A stretch of 64,000 bases of DNA from Micromonospora nigra (GTDB lineage Bacteria; Actinomycetota; Actinomycetes; Mycobacteriales; Micromonosporaceae), in assembly GCF_900091585.1 (NCBI RefSeq), contig NZ_FMHT01000003.1, positions 4,765,501 through 4,829,500 of the forward strand. The letters are read 5' to 3'. Below, piece after piece: positions 32,948 through 43,327 of the stretch. A program made the translations under genes and the position numbers. Numbering within the stretch: the stretch's first letter is position 1; each line of letters begins with the position of its first letter. The notes beneath the pieces were generated by a model, which was given only the letters and a program-made list of their open reading frames with translations, was not told the DNA's origin and made no database searches.

Positions 32948-34702
32948 CTAGAACGGGATGTCGTCGTCGGTCGCTCCGCCGCCGGAGCCCACCACCGCGA
33001 ACGGGTCGGCGGACTGGGTGATCGAGCGCAGCGTGCCCGACGGGGCGGCACCGGCCTCGGACACCCGGGTCGCCCAGGCGGGGAAGGGGAACTCCAGACA
33101 GAGCGGGACGGGGATGTCGGGCTGGTTGACGAACATGGTGCCCGGCTTGGCCAGCAGGGCACGCTGCCGTTGCGCGGGCGGCAGGAAGCCGTACTCCGGG
33201 CGGGACGCCTCGGCCGGGTCGAGGCGGCCGACCACCCGGATCGCCGAGTTGGTGACGATGCGCCGCTCCACCTCGCTGGCGGTCTGCTGCGCGCCGACCA
33301 GGATGACGCCCAGCGAGCGGCCCCGCTCCGCGATGTCGAGCAGCACCTCCTTGATGGGGGAGGAACCCTCGCGTGGGGCGTACTTGTTCAGCTCGTCGAG
33401 GACGACGAACAGCAGCGGCTTGGCCGTGCCGGCCTTCTCCTTGCGTTCGAACTCGCTCTTGAGCGTCACGCCGACCACGAAGCGCTGCGCCCGGTCGGGC
33501 AGGTTGTGCAGGTCGACCACGGTCACCTGGGCGCTCTCGGCGGTGTTGATCGAGTGTGGACGGCGGGTGGCCAGGTCGCCCCGGATCAGTCGGCCCAGGT
33601 CCTTCTTGCTGCCGATCAGCCGACGGGCGAACGCGTTGACCGTGCCCAGACCCACCGCGCTGCCGGCCCACTCGCCGCGGGTCTCGTCGTCGTTGAGCTG
33701 CTCGACGACGTGGTCGACCAGGTCGGCGTAGGTGCCGAGGCGCACCCCGTCGATGCTCACCCCGCCGTCGGCGGGCTGCGCGTAGCGGGCCAGGTGGGCG
33801 GCGACCGAGTGCACCACCATCGTGTACTGCTGGCGTTCGTCGTCGGCGTCGGCGAACACGTAGGGCAGCAGGCGGTCGGCGCAGAACTCCGACAGGGTCC
33901 AGTAGAAGCTGTCCACCCCCGTCAACCGACTGCTCACGTCGGGCGTGCCGGAGGAGTCGCCGACCCGGGGCGGGGCGTAGACCCGCACGTCGGGGAACGC
34001 CCCGGCGGTCAGCCCGAGCTTCGCGTACGACGCCCGGGTGGCGTCGTCGAGCCGGGCGTTGGGGTGGTCGAGGAACAGCAGATCCTCACCCTTGACGTTG
34101 AAGATCAGCGCCTTGGCGTTGACCGCGTCGCCGCCCAGCACCCCGGAGCGGAACACCGAGTAGAGCAGGAAGGTGGCGAAGCTGGTCTTGGTGGCCACGC
34201 CGGAGATGCCGGAGATCGACACGTGTGCGCCCCGGCTGCCGTCGAGGAAGTCGGCGTTGAGGTAGACCGGCACCCCGTCGCGGCCCATGCCCATCGGGAT
34301 GCGCCGCTCCATCCGGTCGAAGTGCAGCGCCCGCGCCCGCGCGTCGCCCTGCGCCCGGTACACCGCCGCACCCGGCTGCGGCGGCACGTAGAACTCCGGG
34401 TCGACCCGGGTGGTGGTGATCTCGGCAGCCTCCTGCACCTGGGCGGGCAGGGTGCCGTCGGCGATGGCGAACACGTCGGAGTCGAACTGGGCGCCCTCGT
34501 GTCGCGCCCGCACCTGGGTGACCACGCCGGCGATGGTCACCGGCTCCCGGTCGGGTAGTTCCCGGCGGGTCACCACCACGTCGTCGAGTTGGAGATAGCT
34601 GTCGGGGGACACCGCCGTCCAGAACTGCAACGGCGTGGCGTCGGCGGTGCCCAGCACCCGGCCGACACTCTCGGCCGGGCCGTCGAAACCGTCGTCGGTC
34701 AT
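32948..34702 (-). CDS. herA: HerA-like DNA translocase ATPase
   Basis: 584 residues. N-terminal HAS-barrel-like part (DDVVVTRRELPDREPVTIAGVV), then a FtsK/HerA ATPase core. The P-loop region reads SISGISGVATKTSFA, with Thr where HerA normally has Gly just before the Lys. Walker B is PLLFVVLDELNKYAP with the catalytic Glu after Asp, and AERGRSLGVILVGAQQTASEV is the sensor/arginine-finger region. In archaea HerA drives DNA through a ring while NurA cuts; here it is the first gene of an operon with SbcCD and NurA-like. Acidic C-terminal tail. Confidence 0.85.
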   Translation of the reverse strand: MTDDGFDGPAESVGRVLGTADATPLQFWTAVSPDSYLQLDDVVVTRRELPDREPVTIAGVVTQVRARHEGAQFDSDVFAIADGTLPAQVQEAAEITTTRVDPEFYVPPQPGAAVYRAQGDARARALHFDRMERRIPMGMGRDGVPVYLNADFLDGSRGAHVSISGISGVATKTSFATFLLYSVFRSGVLGGDAVNAKALIFNVKGEDLLFLDHPNARLDDATRASYAKLGLTAGAFPDVRVYAPPRVGDSSGTPDVSSRLTGVDSFYWTLSEFCADRLLPYVFADADDERQQYTMVVHSVAAHLARYAQPADGGVSIDGVRLGTYADLVDHVVEQLNDDETRGEWAGSAVGLGTVNAFARRLIGSKKDLGRLIRGDLATRRPHSINTAESAQVTVVDLHNLPDRAQRFVVGVTLKSEFERKEKAGTAKPLLFVVLDELNKYAPREGSSPIKEVLLDIAERGRSLGVILVGAQQTASEVERRIVTNSAIRVVGRLDPAEASRPEYGFLPPAQRQRALLAKPGTMFVNQPDIPVPLCLEFPFPAWATRVSEAGAAPSGTLRSITQSADPFAVVGSGGGATDDDIPF

Positions 34703-34881
34703 CGGGCAACTCCGGTCGGTAGGTGGCGACCCGCACCGACCCGGAGGTCTCGCGCAGCGCGGCGGTCGGTGGGGTGGGCGGGCACGCCCTGCATCCTGCC
34801 CGAGGAGTACGACAGGTTGCCACGCGACGCGGCGGACGCCACGCTTTCCCGGTCATCCCGTTCCGGACAGTCGCCGTACCG

Positions 34882-35628
34882 TCACGCGCGGGCGTAGCGC
34901 AGCATCAGCATGCCGTCGGCGGCGGCGAGCACGTGCCGCAGCGGCAGGTGGCGTACCGGGCTCGCCCCGCCCGCGGTGATCCGACCCGGCCCCGCCCCGG
35001 CCAGCAGCGGGGCCACCGTCAGGCAGACCTCGTCGACCAGGTCGGCGGCGGTGAGTGCGCCGAACAGTCGCGGCCCGCCCTCGCACAGCAGCTGGTCGTG
35101 TCCCCGCTCGCGCAGCCGGGCGAGACCGGCGGCCAGGTCGACCGCCCCGTCGCCGCAGCGCACCACGTCGGCGACCTCGGCCAGGCCGGACGGGGCCGGG
35201 GTGTCGGCCCGGGTGAGCACGACGGGGCGTACCGGCGCGTCGGCGAACGCGGCCTGCGCCGGGTCGAGGTCGAGGGAGCCCGAGACGACCACCAGGGTGG
35301 GAACCTCGGCCAACCCGTGATCACGCCGCCAGGCGCGGCGTCGTTCGTCCAGGCGTACCGCCCGGTAGCCCTCGTGGCGTAGGGTGCCGGCGGCCACGAC
35401 CAGGGCGTCGCAGAGCATCCGCAGCAGGCCGAAGACCCGCTTGTCCGGCTGACCCGACAGGCCGGCGGAGTAGCCGTCCACGCTGACCGCGCCGTCGACG
35501 CTGGTGACGAAGTTGACCCGCAGGTGGGGGCGGTCCGCCCGGCCGTAGCGGGCGGTCAGCGCGGCGTCGTCCAGGGGGTGCGGCGACGGTGTCGGCCACA
35601 GGGCCGTGATCGGAGTTTCGGCGGTCAT
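34882..35628 (-). CDS. pyrimidine reductase family protein (RibD C-terminal domain)
   Basis: 248 residues, a lone dihydrofolate-reductase-like RibD_C domain: LRVNFVTSVDGAVSVDGYSAGLSGQPDKRVFGLLR, DALVVAAGTLRHEGYR (NADPH loop) and LLCEGGPRLFGALTAADLVDE. Could reduce a riboflavin-type pyrimidine or another substrate. No deaminase half is present. The ATG overlaps the stop of a tiny Cys-rich gene (ATGA at 35625-35628). Confidence 0.9.
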   Translation of the reverse strand: MTAETPITALWPTPSPHPLDDAALTARYGRADRPHLRVNFVTSVDGAVSVDGYSAGLSGQPDKRVFGLLRMLCDALVVAAGTLRHEGYRAVRLDERRRAWRRDHGLAEVPTLVVVSGSLDLDPAQAAFADAPVRPVVLTRADTPAPSGLAEVADVVRCGDGAVDLAAGLARLRERGHDQLLCEGGPRLFGALTAADLVDEVCLTVAPLLAGAGPGRITAGGASPVRHLPLRHVLAAADGMLMLRYARA

Positions 35629-35744
35629 TCGCCGGCCGGACCGGTGACCGGAGGGGTGGGGCGGGGGGTGCGGTGCTGGCAGTCGCACCAGGTCCGGCCC
35701 GGGCAGTCGTCGTGCCGCCTCGCCCGGCACGCTCGGCAGATCAT
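35625..35744 (-). CDS. 39-residue Cys-rich protein, probable zinc knuckle
   Basis: Frame MICRACRARRHDDCPGR then TWCDCQH, ending PPVTGPAGE and a TGA that overlaps the RibD-like ATG by 4 nt. Five Cys and two His in the first 25 residues suit one zinc site. TAGGCT lies exactly 6 nt before the ATG (35756-35751), so transcription and translation probably begin together here and this gene is the first cistron of the RibD-like operon. Function unknown. Confidence 0.7.
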   Translation of the reverse strand: MICRACRARRHDDCPGRTWCDCQHRTPRPTPPVTGPAGE

Positions 35745-35956
35745 GCTCGCAGCCTATGCCGAGCAGGGACGGGGCAGCACCGCCGACCGGGAAATGAGCC
35801 ACCCGACCCGCTCGGGCGGCGGGCGGGCCGGACCCCACCGCGGGGCGTCGGCGAGCCGCGCGCGAGCGGCTGTTGCCGGCGTCGGTCGGCGTCGGCCCGC
35901 TCGGGCGGCGCTATTCCCAGGCCACGTCACGGGTTAACGCTCTCGCGGTAACGATC

Positions 35957-35970
35957 TGGGAACGCTCCCA
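35957..35970. promoter_or_regulatory. CebR-type operator 1, TGGGAACGCTCCCA
   Basis: Palindrome one step off the TGGGAGCGCTCCCA site known for CebR in streptomycetes, 8 bp upstream of the -35. Confidence 0.85.
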
Positions 35971-35978
35971 GAGGCCTA

Positions 35979-36007
35979 TTGACACCCCCGACACTCGCCG
36001 GCAATCT
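35979..36007 (+). promoter_or_regulatory. cebE promoter, TTGACA - 17 bp - CAATCT
   Basis: A near-consensus housekeeping promoter between the two operators. Transcription would start near 36014, inside operator 2. Confidence 0.75.
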
Positions 36008-36009
36008 CA

Positions 36010-36023
36010 TGGGAGCGTTCCCA
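36010..36023. promoter_or_regulatory. CebR-type operator 2, TGGGAGCGTTCCCA
   Basis: The mirror image of operator 1, covering the expected transcription start, the right place for a LacI-family repressor. Confidence 0.88.
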
Positions 36024-36147
36024 GGCATGACCCGGATCACTCCGGGGGCCCGGGAGCCGACACCGGGCCCTCCGGCCCGGCGCCGGTAGACGCTGCGGCA
36101 CCCCCCACCACAACCACCCACCAGCCTCACACCGAAAGAGGGTCAGG

Positions 36148-37437
36148 ATGAGCCTCCCCACGCGGCGTACCCGCATGGCGGCTGCCACCCTGGCCGCGAT
36201 CACCGCTGTCAGCGGTCTTGCGGCCTGTGGCAACGACGACGACGCGCCGGCCGACGGCGAGAAGCCCGCCAAGCTGGTCGTCGACACCTTCGGCGAGTTC
36301 GGCTACGACGAGCTCGTCAAGCAGTACGAGCAGCAGACCGGCATCAAGGTCGAGCTGCGCAAGACCGCACAGCTCGGCGAGTACCGGCCCAAGCTGGTCC
36401 GCTACCTCGCCACCGGCAAGGGCGCGGCCGACGTGACCGCGCTCGAAGAGGGCATCCTCAACGAGTTCAAGGCGAACCCGCGCAACTGGACGGACCTCAG
36501 CCCGCTGATCGCCGACCACTCCAACGACTACCTGCCCTGGAAGTGGGAGCTCGGCAAGGCGCCGGACGGCCGGCTCGTCGGCCTGCCGACCGACGTCGGC
36601 AGCCTCGCCGTCTGCTACCGCAAGGACCTGTTCGAGGCCGCCGGCCTGCCCAGCGACCGGGAGCAGGTGTCGGCGCTCTGGGCGGACTGGAACGGCTTCC
36701 ACGAGACCGGCCGCAAGTACAAGCAGGGCAGCGGCGGCAAGGCGTTCATCGACTCGATCACCGCCGTCTCCAACGGCATGCTGTTCCAGCAGGGCAGCGA
36801 CCTGTTCTACGACAAGGAGAACAACATCATCGCGGACTCCAGCCCCGCGGTGAAGGCCGCGTGGGACACCGCGACCTCGATGGTGGACATCTCGGCCAAG
36901 GCGTCCACCTGGTCGCCGGAGTGGTCGGGCGGTTTCAAGCAGGGCACCTTCGCGGCGACCTTCTGCCCGTCCTGGATGCTGGGCATCGTCGCGGAGAACT
37001 CCGGCGAGGCCAACAAGGGCAAGTGGGACGTGGCGGCCATGCCGGGTGGCGGCGGCAACTGGGGCGGCTCCTGGCTGGCCGTGCCGGCGCAGAGCAAGTA
37101 CCAGAAGGAGGCGGCGAAGCTCGCCGAGTTCCTGACCAGCGCCACCAGCCAGATCGAGGCCTTCAAGGCCAAGGGCCCGCTGCCCACCAACCTGGAGGCG
37201 CTGAAGAACGAGGCGTTCCTCAGCTACACCAACGAGTACTTCAGCAACGCGCCGACCGGCAAGATCTTCGGTGAGAGCGTCAGCAAGATCGAGCCGATTC
37301 ACCTGGGCCCGAAGCACCAGGCGGTCAAGGAGAACGCGCTCGAGCCGGCACTGCGGGCGTTCGAGAACGGGCAGGCCAGCAAGGACGAGGCCTGGGAGCA
37401 GTTCACGAAGGACGCACAGACTCAGGGTGCTTTCTGA
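36148..37437 (+). CDS. cebE: cellobiose/cello-oligosaccharide ABC transporter substrate-binding lipoprotein
   Basis: 429 residues. Lipobox GLAAC (Cys27) anchors it outside the membrane. Family 1 sugar-binding fold: KLVVDTFGEFGYDELVKQYEQQTGIKVE, GLPTDVGSLAVCYRKDLFEAAGLP, WDVAAMPGGGGNWGGSWLAVP. The operon (cebEFG, GH1 glucosidase, LacI regulator) and the CebR-type boxes point to cellobiose or short cellodextrins as ligand. As is common, the ATPase subunit is not in the operon and is probably a shared MsiK-type protein elsewhere. Confidence 0.92.
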   Translation: MSLPTRRTRMAAATLAAITAVSGLAACGNDDDAPADGEKPAKLVVDTFGEFGYDELVKQYEQQTGIKVELRKTAQLGEYRPKLVRYLATGKGAADVTALEEGILNEFKANPRNWTDLSPLIADHSNDYLPWKWELGKAPDGRLVGLPTDVGSLAVCYRKDLFEAAGLPSDREQVSALWADWNGFHETGRKYKQGSGGKAFIDSITAVSNGMLFQQGSDLFYDKENNIIADSSPAVKAAWDTATSMVDISAKASTWSPEWSGGFKQGTFAATFCPSWMLGIVAENSGEANKGKWDVAAMPGGGGNWGGSWLAVPAQSKYQKEAAKLAEFLTSATSQIEAFKAKGPLPTNLEALKNEAFLSYTNEYFSNAPTGKIFGESVSKIEPIHLGPKHQAVKENALEPALRAFENGQASKDEAWEQFTKDAQTQGAF

Positions 37438-37448
37438 GTGATTCCCTT

Positions 37449-37483
37449 CCGGTGGCGTTCGGGGATGACCCGGACGCCACCGG
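37449..37483 (+). promoter_or_regulatory. stem-loop between cebE and cebF
   Basis: 15-bp stem with one G-T pair (37449-37463 with 37469-37483) and a 5-nt loop, 12 nt after the cebE stop. Probably a partial terminator or 3'-end stabiliser giving more binding protein than permease. Confidence 0.75.
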
Positions 37484-37548
37484 TCGGTCCCCCCTCCGCG
37501 TAGCACCCGCGCGAGGGCCCCCGGGCCTCGCCGGGAAAGGAATGTCCC

Positions 37549-38517
37549 ATGAGCCTGTCGGCCACGACGGCGCCGCCGTCGCCAGCACCACCACCCCCCG
37601 ACGTCACCCCTCGACGTCGCCGGGGGTATCTCCTCAACCGCCTCGACCTCAAGTACTCGCCGTACCTCTACATCGCGCCGTTCTTCCTGATCTTCGGCGC
37701 GTTCGGGTTGTACCCGATGCTGCGCACCGCGTGGATGTCGCTGCACGACTGGGACATGATCGGCGACCACACGTTCATCGGACTCGACAACTACACCGAG
37801 TTGGCCTCCGACGAGTACTTCTGGAACGCGCTGGTCAACACGTTCGGCATGTTCGCCCTGTCGACCATCCCGCAGCTGCTGCTGGCGCTGTTCCTGGCGA
37901 ACCTGCTCAACCGCACCTTCCTGCGCGCCAAGACCTTCTTCCGGATGGCCATCTTCGTCCCGAACGTGGTCTCGGTGGCCGCGGTCGCGATCGTCTTCGG
38001 CATGCTGTTCCAGCGGGAGTTCGGCCTGTTCAACTGGCTGCTCAGCTTCGTCGGTGTCGACCAGATCGACTGGGACGGCAACCGGTGGAGTTCCTGGACC
38101 GCGATCGCCACCATGGTCAACTGGCGGTGGACCGGTTACAACACCCTGATCCTGCTCGCCGGCATGCAGGCCATCCCGAAGGACCTGTACGAGGCGGCCG
38201 CGATCGACGGGGCGAGCCAGTGGCGGCAGTTCTGGCAGATCACCCTGCCCATGCTCAAGCCCACCTTCATCTTCGTGGTCATCCTCTCCACGATCGGCGG
38301 CATGCAACTGTTCACCGAGCCCCTGCTCTTCGGCAACGGCAACATCATCGGCGGCAACCAGCGGGAGTTCCAGACGCTGGCCATGTACATGTACGAGAAG
38401 GGCATCACGAACCTGAACACCGCGGGTTACGGAGCCGCCGTCGCCTGGGCGATCTTCATGATCATCGTGCTGGTGTCGCTGATCAACTTCCTTCTCGTCC
38501 GCCGCACGGCCAAGTAA
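37549..38517 (+). CDS. cebF: sugar ABC transporter permease
   Basis: 322 residues, six predicted membrane helices after a Pro-rich cytoplasmic start. The permease EAA loop is EAAAIDGASQWRQFWQITLPML (about 215-236), which docks on the ATPase. MalF-type. Forms the cello-oligosaccharide channel with the next gene 10 bp on. Confidence 0.94.
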   Translation: MSLSATTAPPSPAPPPPDVTPRRRRGYLLNRLDLKYSPYLYIAPFFLIFGAFGLYPMLRTAWMSLHDWDMIGDHTFIGLDNYTELASDEYFWNALVNTFGMFALSTIPQLLLALFLANLLNRTFLRAKTFFRMAIFVPNVVSVAAVAIVFGMLFQREFGLFNWLLSFVGVDQIDWDGNRWSSWTAIATMVNWRWTGYNTLILLAGMQAIPKDLYEAAAIDGASQWRQFWQITLPMLKPTFIFVVILSTIGGMQLFTEPLLFGNGNIIGGNQREFQTLAMYMYEKGITNLNTAGYGAAVAWAIFMIIVLVSLINFLLVRRTAK

Positions 38518-38527
38518 GGAGAGATCG

Positions 38528-39366
38528 GTGATCTCGGCTTCCCGGCGCCTGTGGCGCACCAGTCCGCTGACCTACGTGGCGCTCGTCCTGGCGGCGCTGC
38601 TGTCGATCTATCCCTTCTACTACATGGTGGTCATCGGCACCCGCAGCCTTGACTCCATCAACGACGTGCCACCGCCGATGACCCCCGGTGGCGCGTTCGG
38701 CGACAACTTCGGCCGGGTGCTCGACAACGACGCGGCCAACTTCCTCAAGGGCCTGATGAACTCGATCATCGTGTCCTCGGTGGTCACCGTGTCGGTGGTG
38801 CTCACCGGCTCGCTGGCGGGTTTCGCCTTCGCGAAGCTGCGCTTCCGGGGCCGCAACATCCTGCTGCTGGCGATCGTCATCACCATGATGATCCCGACCC
38901 AGATGGGCCTCATCCCGCTCTGGGGCATGATGCAGGACCTCAACTGGTACGACACCCTCTACGCGGTGACGGTGCCGTTCCTGGTCAGCGCCTTCGGCGT
39001 GTTCATGATGCGGCAGTACGCCAGCCAGGCGATCTCGGACGAGCTGATCGAGGCCGGGCGCGTCGACGGTGCCAGCACCTTCCGGATCTACTGGAACATC
39101 GTGCTGCCCGCGCTGCGTCCGGCGGCGGGCGTGCTGGGTCTGCTGACCTTCATGGAGACCTGGAACTCGTTCCTCTGGCCGTACGCGATCCTCTCCCCGG
39201 AGAACCCGACCCTCCAGGTGTCGCTCTCGTTCCTGTCGTACGCGTACTACACCGACTACTCCCAGGTCTTCGCCGCCACGGCGGTCGGGACAATCCCGTT
39301 GGTGCTCGTCTTTCTCCTGTTCGGCCGCCAGATCATCGGCGGGATCATGGAAGGTGCAGTCAAGTC

Positions 39367-39370
<4 letters not shown>
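38528..39370 (+). CDS. cebG: sugar ABC transporter permease
   Basis: 280 residues, MalG-type, six helices, EAA loop [22 protein letters not shown] (about 178-199). AAGGAGA precedes the GTG start. Its TGA overlaps the GTG of the glucosidase gene (GTGA at 39367-39370), a junction of the same type as those carrying the 59-bp element, but here without one. Confidence 0.94.
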
Positions 39371-40800
<1,430 letters not shown>

Positions 40801-40826
40801 GCGAGGGCCAGCCAGTAACGGGCGGC

Positions 40827-40855
40827 CCGGCACCGACACCCACCGTCGGTGCCGG
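40827..40855 (+). terminator. hairpin between bglC and cebR
   Basis: Perfect 11-bp stem (40827-40837 with 40845-40855, arm CCGGCACCGAC), 7-nt loop, just before the cebR ribosome site. Probably lowers read-through into the repressor gene. Confidence 0.65.
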
Positions 40856-40881
40856 TCCGCCCGACGTCGGAGGAGCACACG

Positions 40882-41928
40882 ATGACAACGCAGCGCACCC
40901 GGTCGCTCGGGCGCCCGACCCTCGACGCGGTCGCTGCCCGGGCCGGGGTCGGCCGCGGGACGGTCTCCCGCGTGGTCAACGGCTCTCCCCAGGTGAGCCC
41001 CGAGGCCCGCGCCGCGGTGCAGCAGGCCATCGCCGAGCTGGGGTACGTGCCGAACCGGGCCGCCCGGGCGCTGGTGACCCAGCGGACCGACTCGGTGGCC
41101 CTGGTGGTCTCCGAGTCCGGTGACCGGATCTTCACCGAGCCGTTCTTCGCGGGCATCGTCCGCGGGATCTCCTCGGCCCTGGTGGAGACGCCCATGCAGC
41201 TGTGGCTGGCCATGGCGCAGTCGCCGGTGGAGCGGGAACGGGTCGAGCACCATCTCACCAACCAGCACGTCGACGGCGTGCTGCTGCTGTCCCTGCACGA
41301 CGCCGATCCGCTGCCCACCCTGCTGGAGGAACGCGGCCTGCCCACCGTGCTCGGCGGTCGGCCGGCGCGCATGCTGCACCCCGACGCCCGGCCCGCCTGG
41401 TTCGTCGACGTCGACAACGCCGGCGGTGCGCGGCAGGCCGTGGAATACCTGGCCGACCGGGGGCGGCACCGGATCGCGACCATCGCCGGCCCGCAGGACA
41501 TGGGCGCCGGCCTGGCCCGACTGTCCGGTTACCGGGAGGCGGTGCGGACCGCCGGGTTCGGCGTGAACCCCGACCTGATCGCGTACGGCGACTTCAGCGA
41601 GGGCAGCGGCGCGGCGGCGATGCGCCGGCTGCTGGAGGTCTGCCCCGACCTCGACGCGGTGTTCGTGGCGTCCGACCTGATGGCCTTCGGCGCGCTGCGG
41701 ACGCTGCGCGAGTCCGGCCGGCGGGTGCCCCAGGACGTCGCGGTGATCGGCTTCGACGACGCCCCGGTGGCCCGGCAGACCGAACCGCCGCTGACCAGCG
41801 TGTTCCAGCCGGTCGAGGAGATGGGCCGGCAGATGGCCCGGCTGCTGGTGGCCCGCATCCGGGGAGAGGAACTACTGGCCCCGTACGTCGTCCTCGACAC
41901 CCAGCTGGTGCAGCGCGCCTCCGCCTGA
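40882..41928 (+). CDS. cebR: LacI-family transcriptional regulator, CebR-like repressor
   Basis: 348 residues; GGAGGAG 6 nt before the ATG. DNA-binding helix-turn-helix and hinge: TLDAVAARAGVGRGTVSRVVNGSPQVSP then NRAARALVTQRTDSVALVV. The rest is a sugar-binding periplasmic-protein fold. Its place at the end of cebEFG-bglC and the TGGGAnCGnTCCCA palindromes at cebE and before the GH9 gene make it very probably the CebR repressor, released by cellobiose. Confidence 0.92.
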   Translation: MTTQRTRSLGRPTLDAVAARAGVGRGTVSRVVNGSPQVSPEARAAVQQAIAELGYVPNRAARALVTQRTDSVALVVSESGDRIFTEPFFAGIVRGISSALVETPMQLWLAMAQSPVERERVEHHLTNQHVDGVLLLSLHDADPLPTLLEERGLPTVLGGRPARMLHPDARPAWFVDVDNAGGARQAVEYLADRGRHRIATIAGPQDMGAGLARLSGYREAVRTAGFGVNPDLIAYGDFSEGSGAAAMRRLLEVCPDLDAVFVASDLMAFGALRTLRESGRRVPQDVAVIGFDDAPVARQTEPPLTSVFQPVEEMGRQMARLLVARIRGEELLAPYVVLDTQLVQRASA

Positions 41929-41958
41929 CCAACCGCCCTGCCGGCGTGCTCTGCCGCC

Positions 41959-42005
41959 GCGCTCTGCCCTGCCTACGCGCTCTGTCCTGCCTTCGCGCTC
42001 TGCCG
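41959..42005. repeat. 18-bp imperfect tandem repeat after cebR
   Basis: Two and a half units of GCGCTCTGCCCTGCCTAC type beginning 31 bp past the cebR stop. The region to 42106 has no gene. Confidence 0.65.
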
Positions 42006-42106
42006 GCGCGTGTTGCGGCATGTCGCGGTATCCCGGCCGCCAAACACCCCACCTTGCCGCACGTCGAGTGGATCACCCGCGTTCCGGGTGTCCGGGGTGG
42101 GCGTCG

Positions 42107-43327
42107 TCAGGTGGTGGTGGACCAGCGGCGCAGTTCGCGCTTGGCCAGCGAGGCGCGGTGGACCTCGTCGGGACCGTCGGCCAGGCGCAGGGTGCGGGCC
42201 TGGGCCCACAGGGCGGCGAGCGGGGTGTCCTGGCTGACGCCGGCCCCGCCGTACGCCTGGATGGCCTTGTCGATCACCCACTCCGCCATCGCCGGGGTGG
42301 CGATCTTGATGGCCTGGATCTCGGCGTGCGCGCCCTTATTGCCGACGGTGTCCATCAGCCAGGCGGTCTTGAGCACCAGCAGCCGGGCCTGCTCGATGCG
42401 GACCCGCGACTCGGCGATCCACTCGCGGACCACCCCCTGCTCGGCGAGCGGCCGACCGAACGCCACGCGGTCCAGCACGCGGCGGCAGAGCAACTCCAGA
42501 GCCCGCTCGGCCATGCCGACCAGGCGCATGCAGTGGTGGATCCGGCCGGGGCCGAGCCGGGCCTGGGCGATCGCGAAGCCGGTGCCCTCGGCGCCGATCA
42601 GGTTGTCGGCCGGCACCCGGACGTCGGTGAAGTCGATCTCGGCGTGGCCGCCGTGCGGGCCGTCGCTGTAGCCGAACACGTGCAGGCCCCGCCGCACGGT
42701 GACGCCCGGCGTGTCCCGGGGGACCAGGATCATGCTCTGCTGCTTGTGCCGGTCGGCGTCCGGATCGGTCTTGCCCATCACGATGAAGATCTCGCACGCC
42801 GGGTCCATCGCCCCCGACGACCACCACTTGCGGCCGTTGACCACGTACTGGTCGCCGTCGCGGGTGATCCGGGTGGCGATGTTGGTGGCGTCCGAGGAAG
42901 CGACCTCCGGCTCGGTCATGCAGAACGCGGAGCGGATCTCCCCCTCCAGCAGCGGGGTGAGCCACCGCTGCCGCTGCTGCGGCGAGCCGAACTCGGCCAG
43001 CAGCTCCATGTTGCCCGTGTCGGGGGCGGCGCAGTTGACCGCCTCGGGCGCGAGGTGCGGGCTGCGGCCGGTCAGCTCCGCGAGAGGGGCGTACTGGAGG
43101 TTGGTCAGCCCGGCACCGAAACGCGGGTCGGGCAGGAAGAGGTTCCACAGGCCGCGCCGTCGGGCCTCGGCCTTCAGCTCCGCCAGCACCGGCGGACGGG
43201 CCCACGGGTCACCGGCGGCGGCCACCTGCTCGGCGTGGACGGCCTCGGCGGGCAGCACGTGCTGTTCGAGGAACTCGGTCAGCTCACCGCGCAGCTGCTC
43301 GGTGCGGGCGTCGTACGCGAATTCCAT
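42107..43327 (-). CDS. acyl-CoA dehydrogenase family protein (ACAD11-like)
   Basis: 406 residues. ACAD fold: [17 protein letters not shown] (FAD/substrate loop), [43 protein letters not shown], and near the end [36 protein letters not shown]. This subgroup matches the ACAD half of human ACAD10/11 and of levulinate-pathway LvaC. Its ATG shares one base with the stop of the kinase gene (TGATG at 43327). Together they probably convert 4-hydroxyacyl-CoA through a 4-phospho intermediate to the 3-hydroxy form. Confidence 0.88.
   Translation of the reverse strand: MEFAYDARTEQLRGELTEFLEQHVLPAEAVHAEQVAAAGDPWARPPVLAELKAEARRRGLWNLFLPDPRFGAGLTNLQYAPLAELTGRSPHLAPEAVNCAAPDTGNMELLAEFGSPQQRQRWLTPLLEGEIRSAFCMTEPEVASSDATNIATRITRDGDQYVVNGRKWWSSGAMDPACEIFIVMGKTDPDADRHKQQSMILVPRDTPGVTVRRGLHVFGYSDGPHGGHAEIDFTDVRVPADNLIGAEGTGFAIAQARLGPGRIHHCMRLVGMAERALELLCRRVLDRVAFGRPLAEQGVVREWIAESRVRIEQARLLVLKTAWLMDTVGNKGAHAEIQAIKIATPAMAEWVIDKAIQAYGGAGVSQDTPLAALWAQARTLRLADGPDEVHRASLAKRELRRWSTTT

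Larger units (their letters stand above)
35745..36147. other. 403-bp divergent intergenic region before cebE
   Basis: Left end holds the leaderless -10 of the tiny Cys-rich gene. The first 200 bp show no gene. The right half holds the cebE promoter and two CebR-type operators, then a 100-nt leader before the cebE ATG. Confidence 0.75.
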
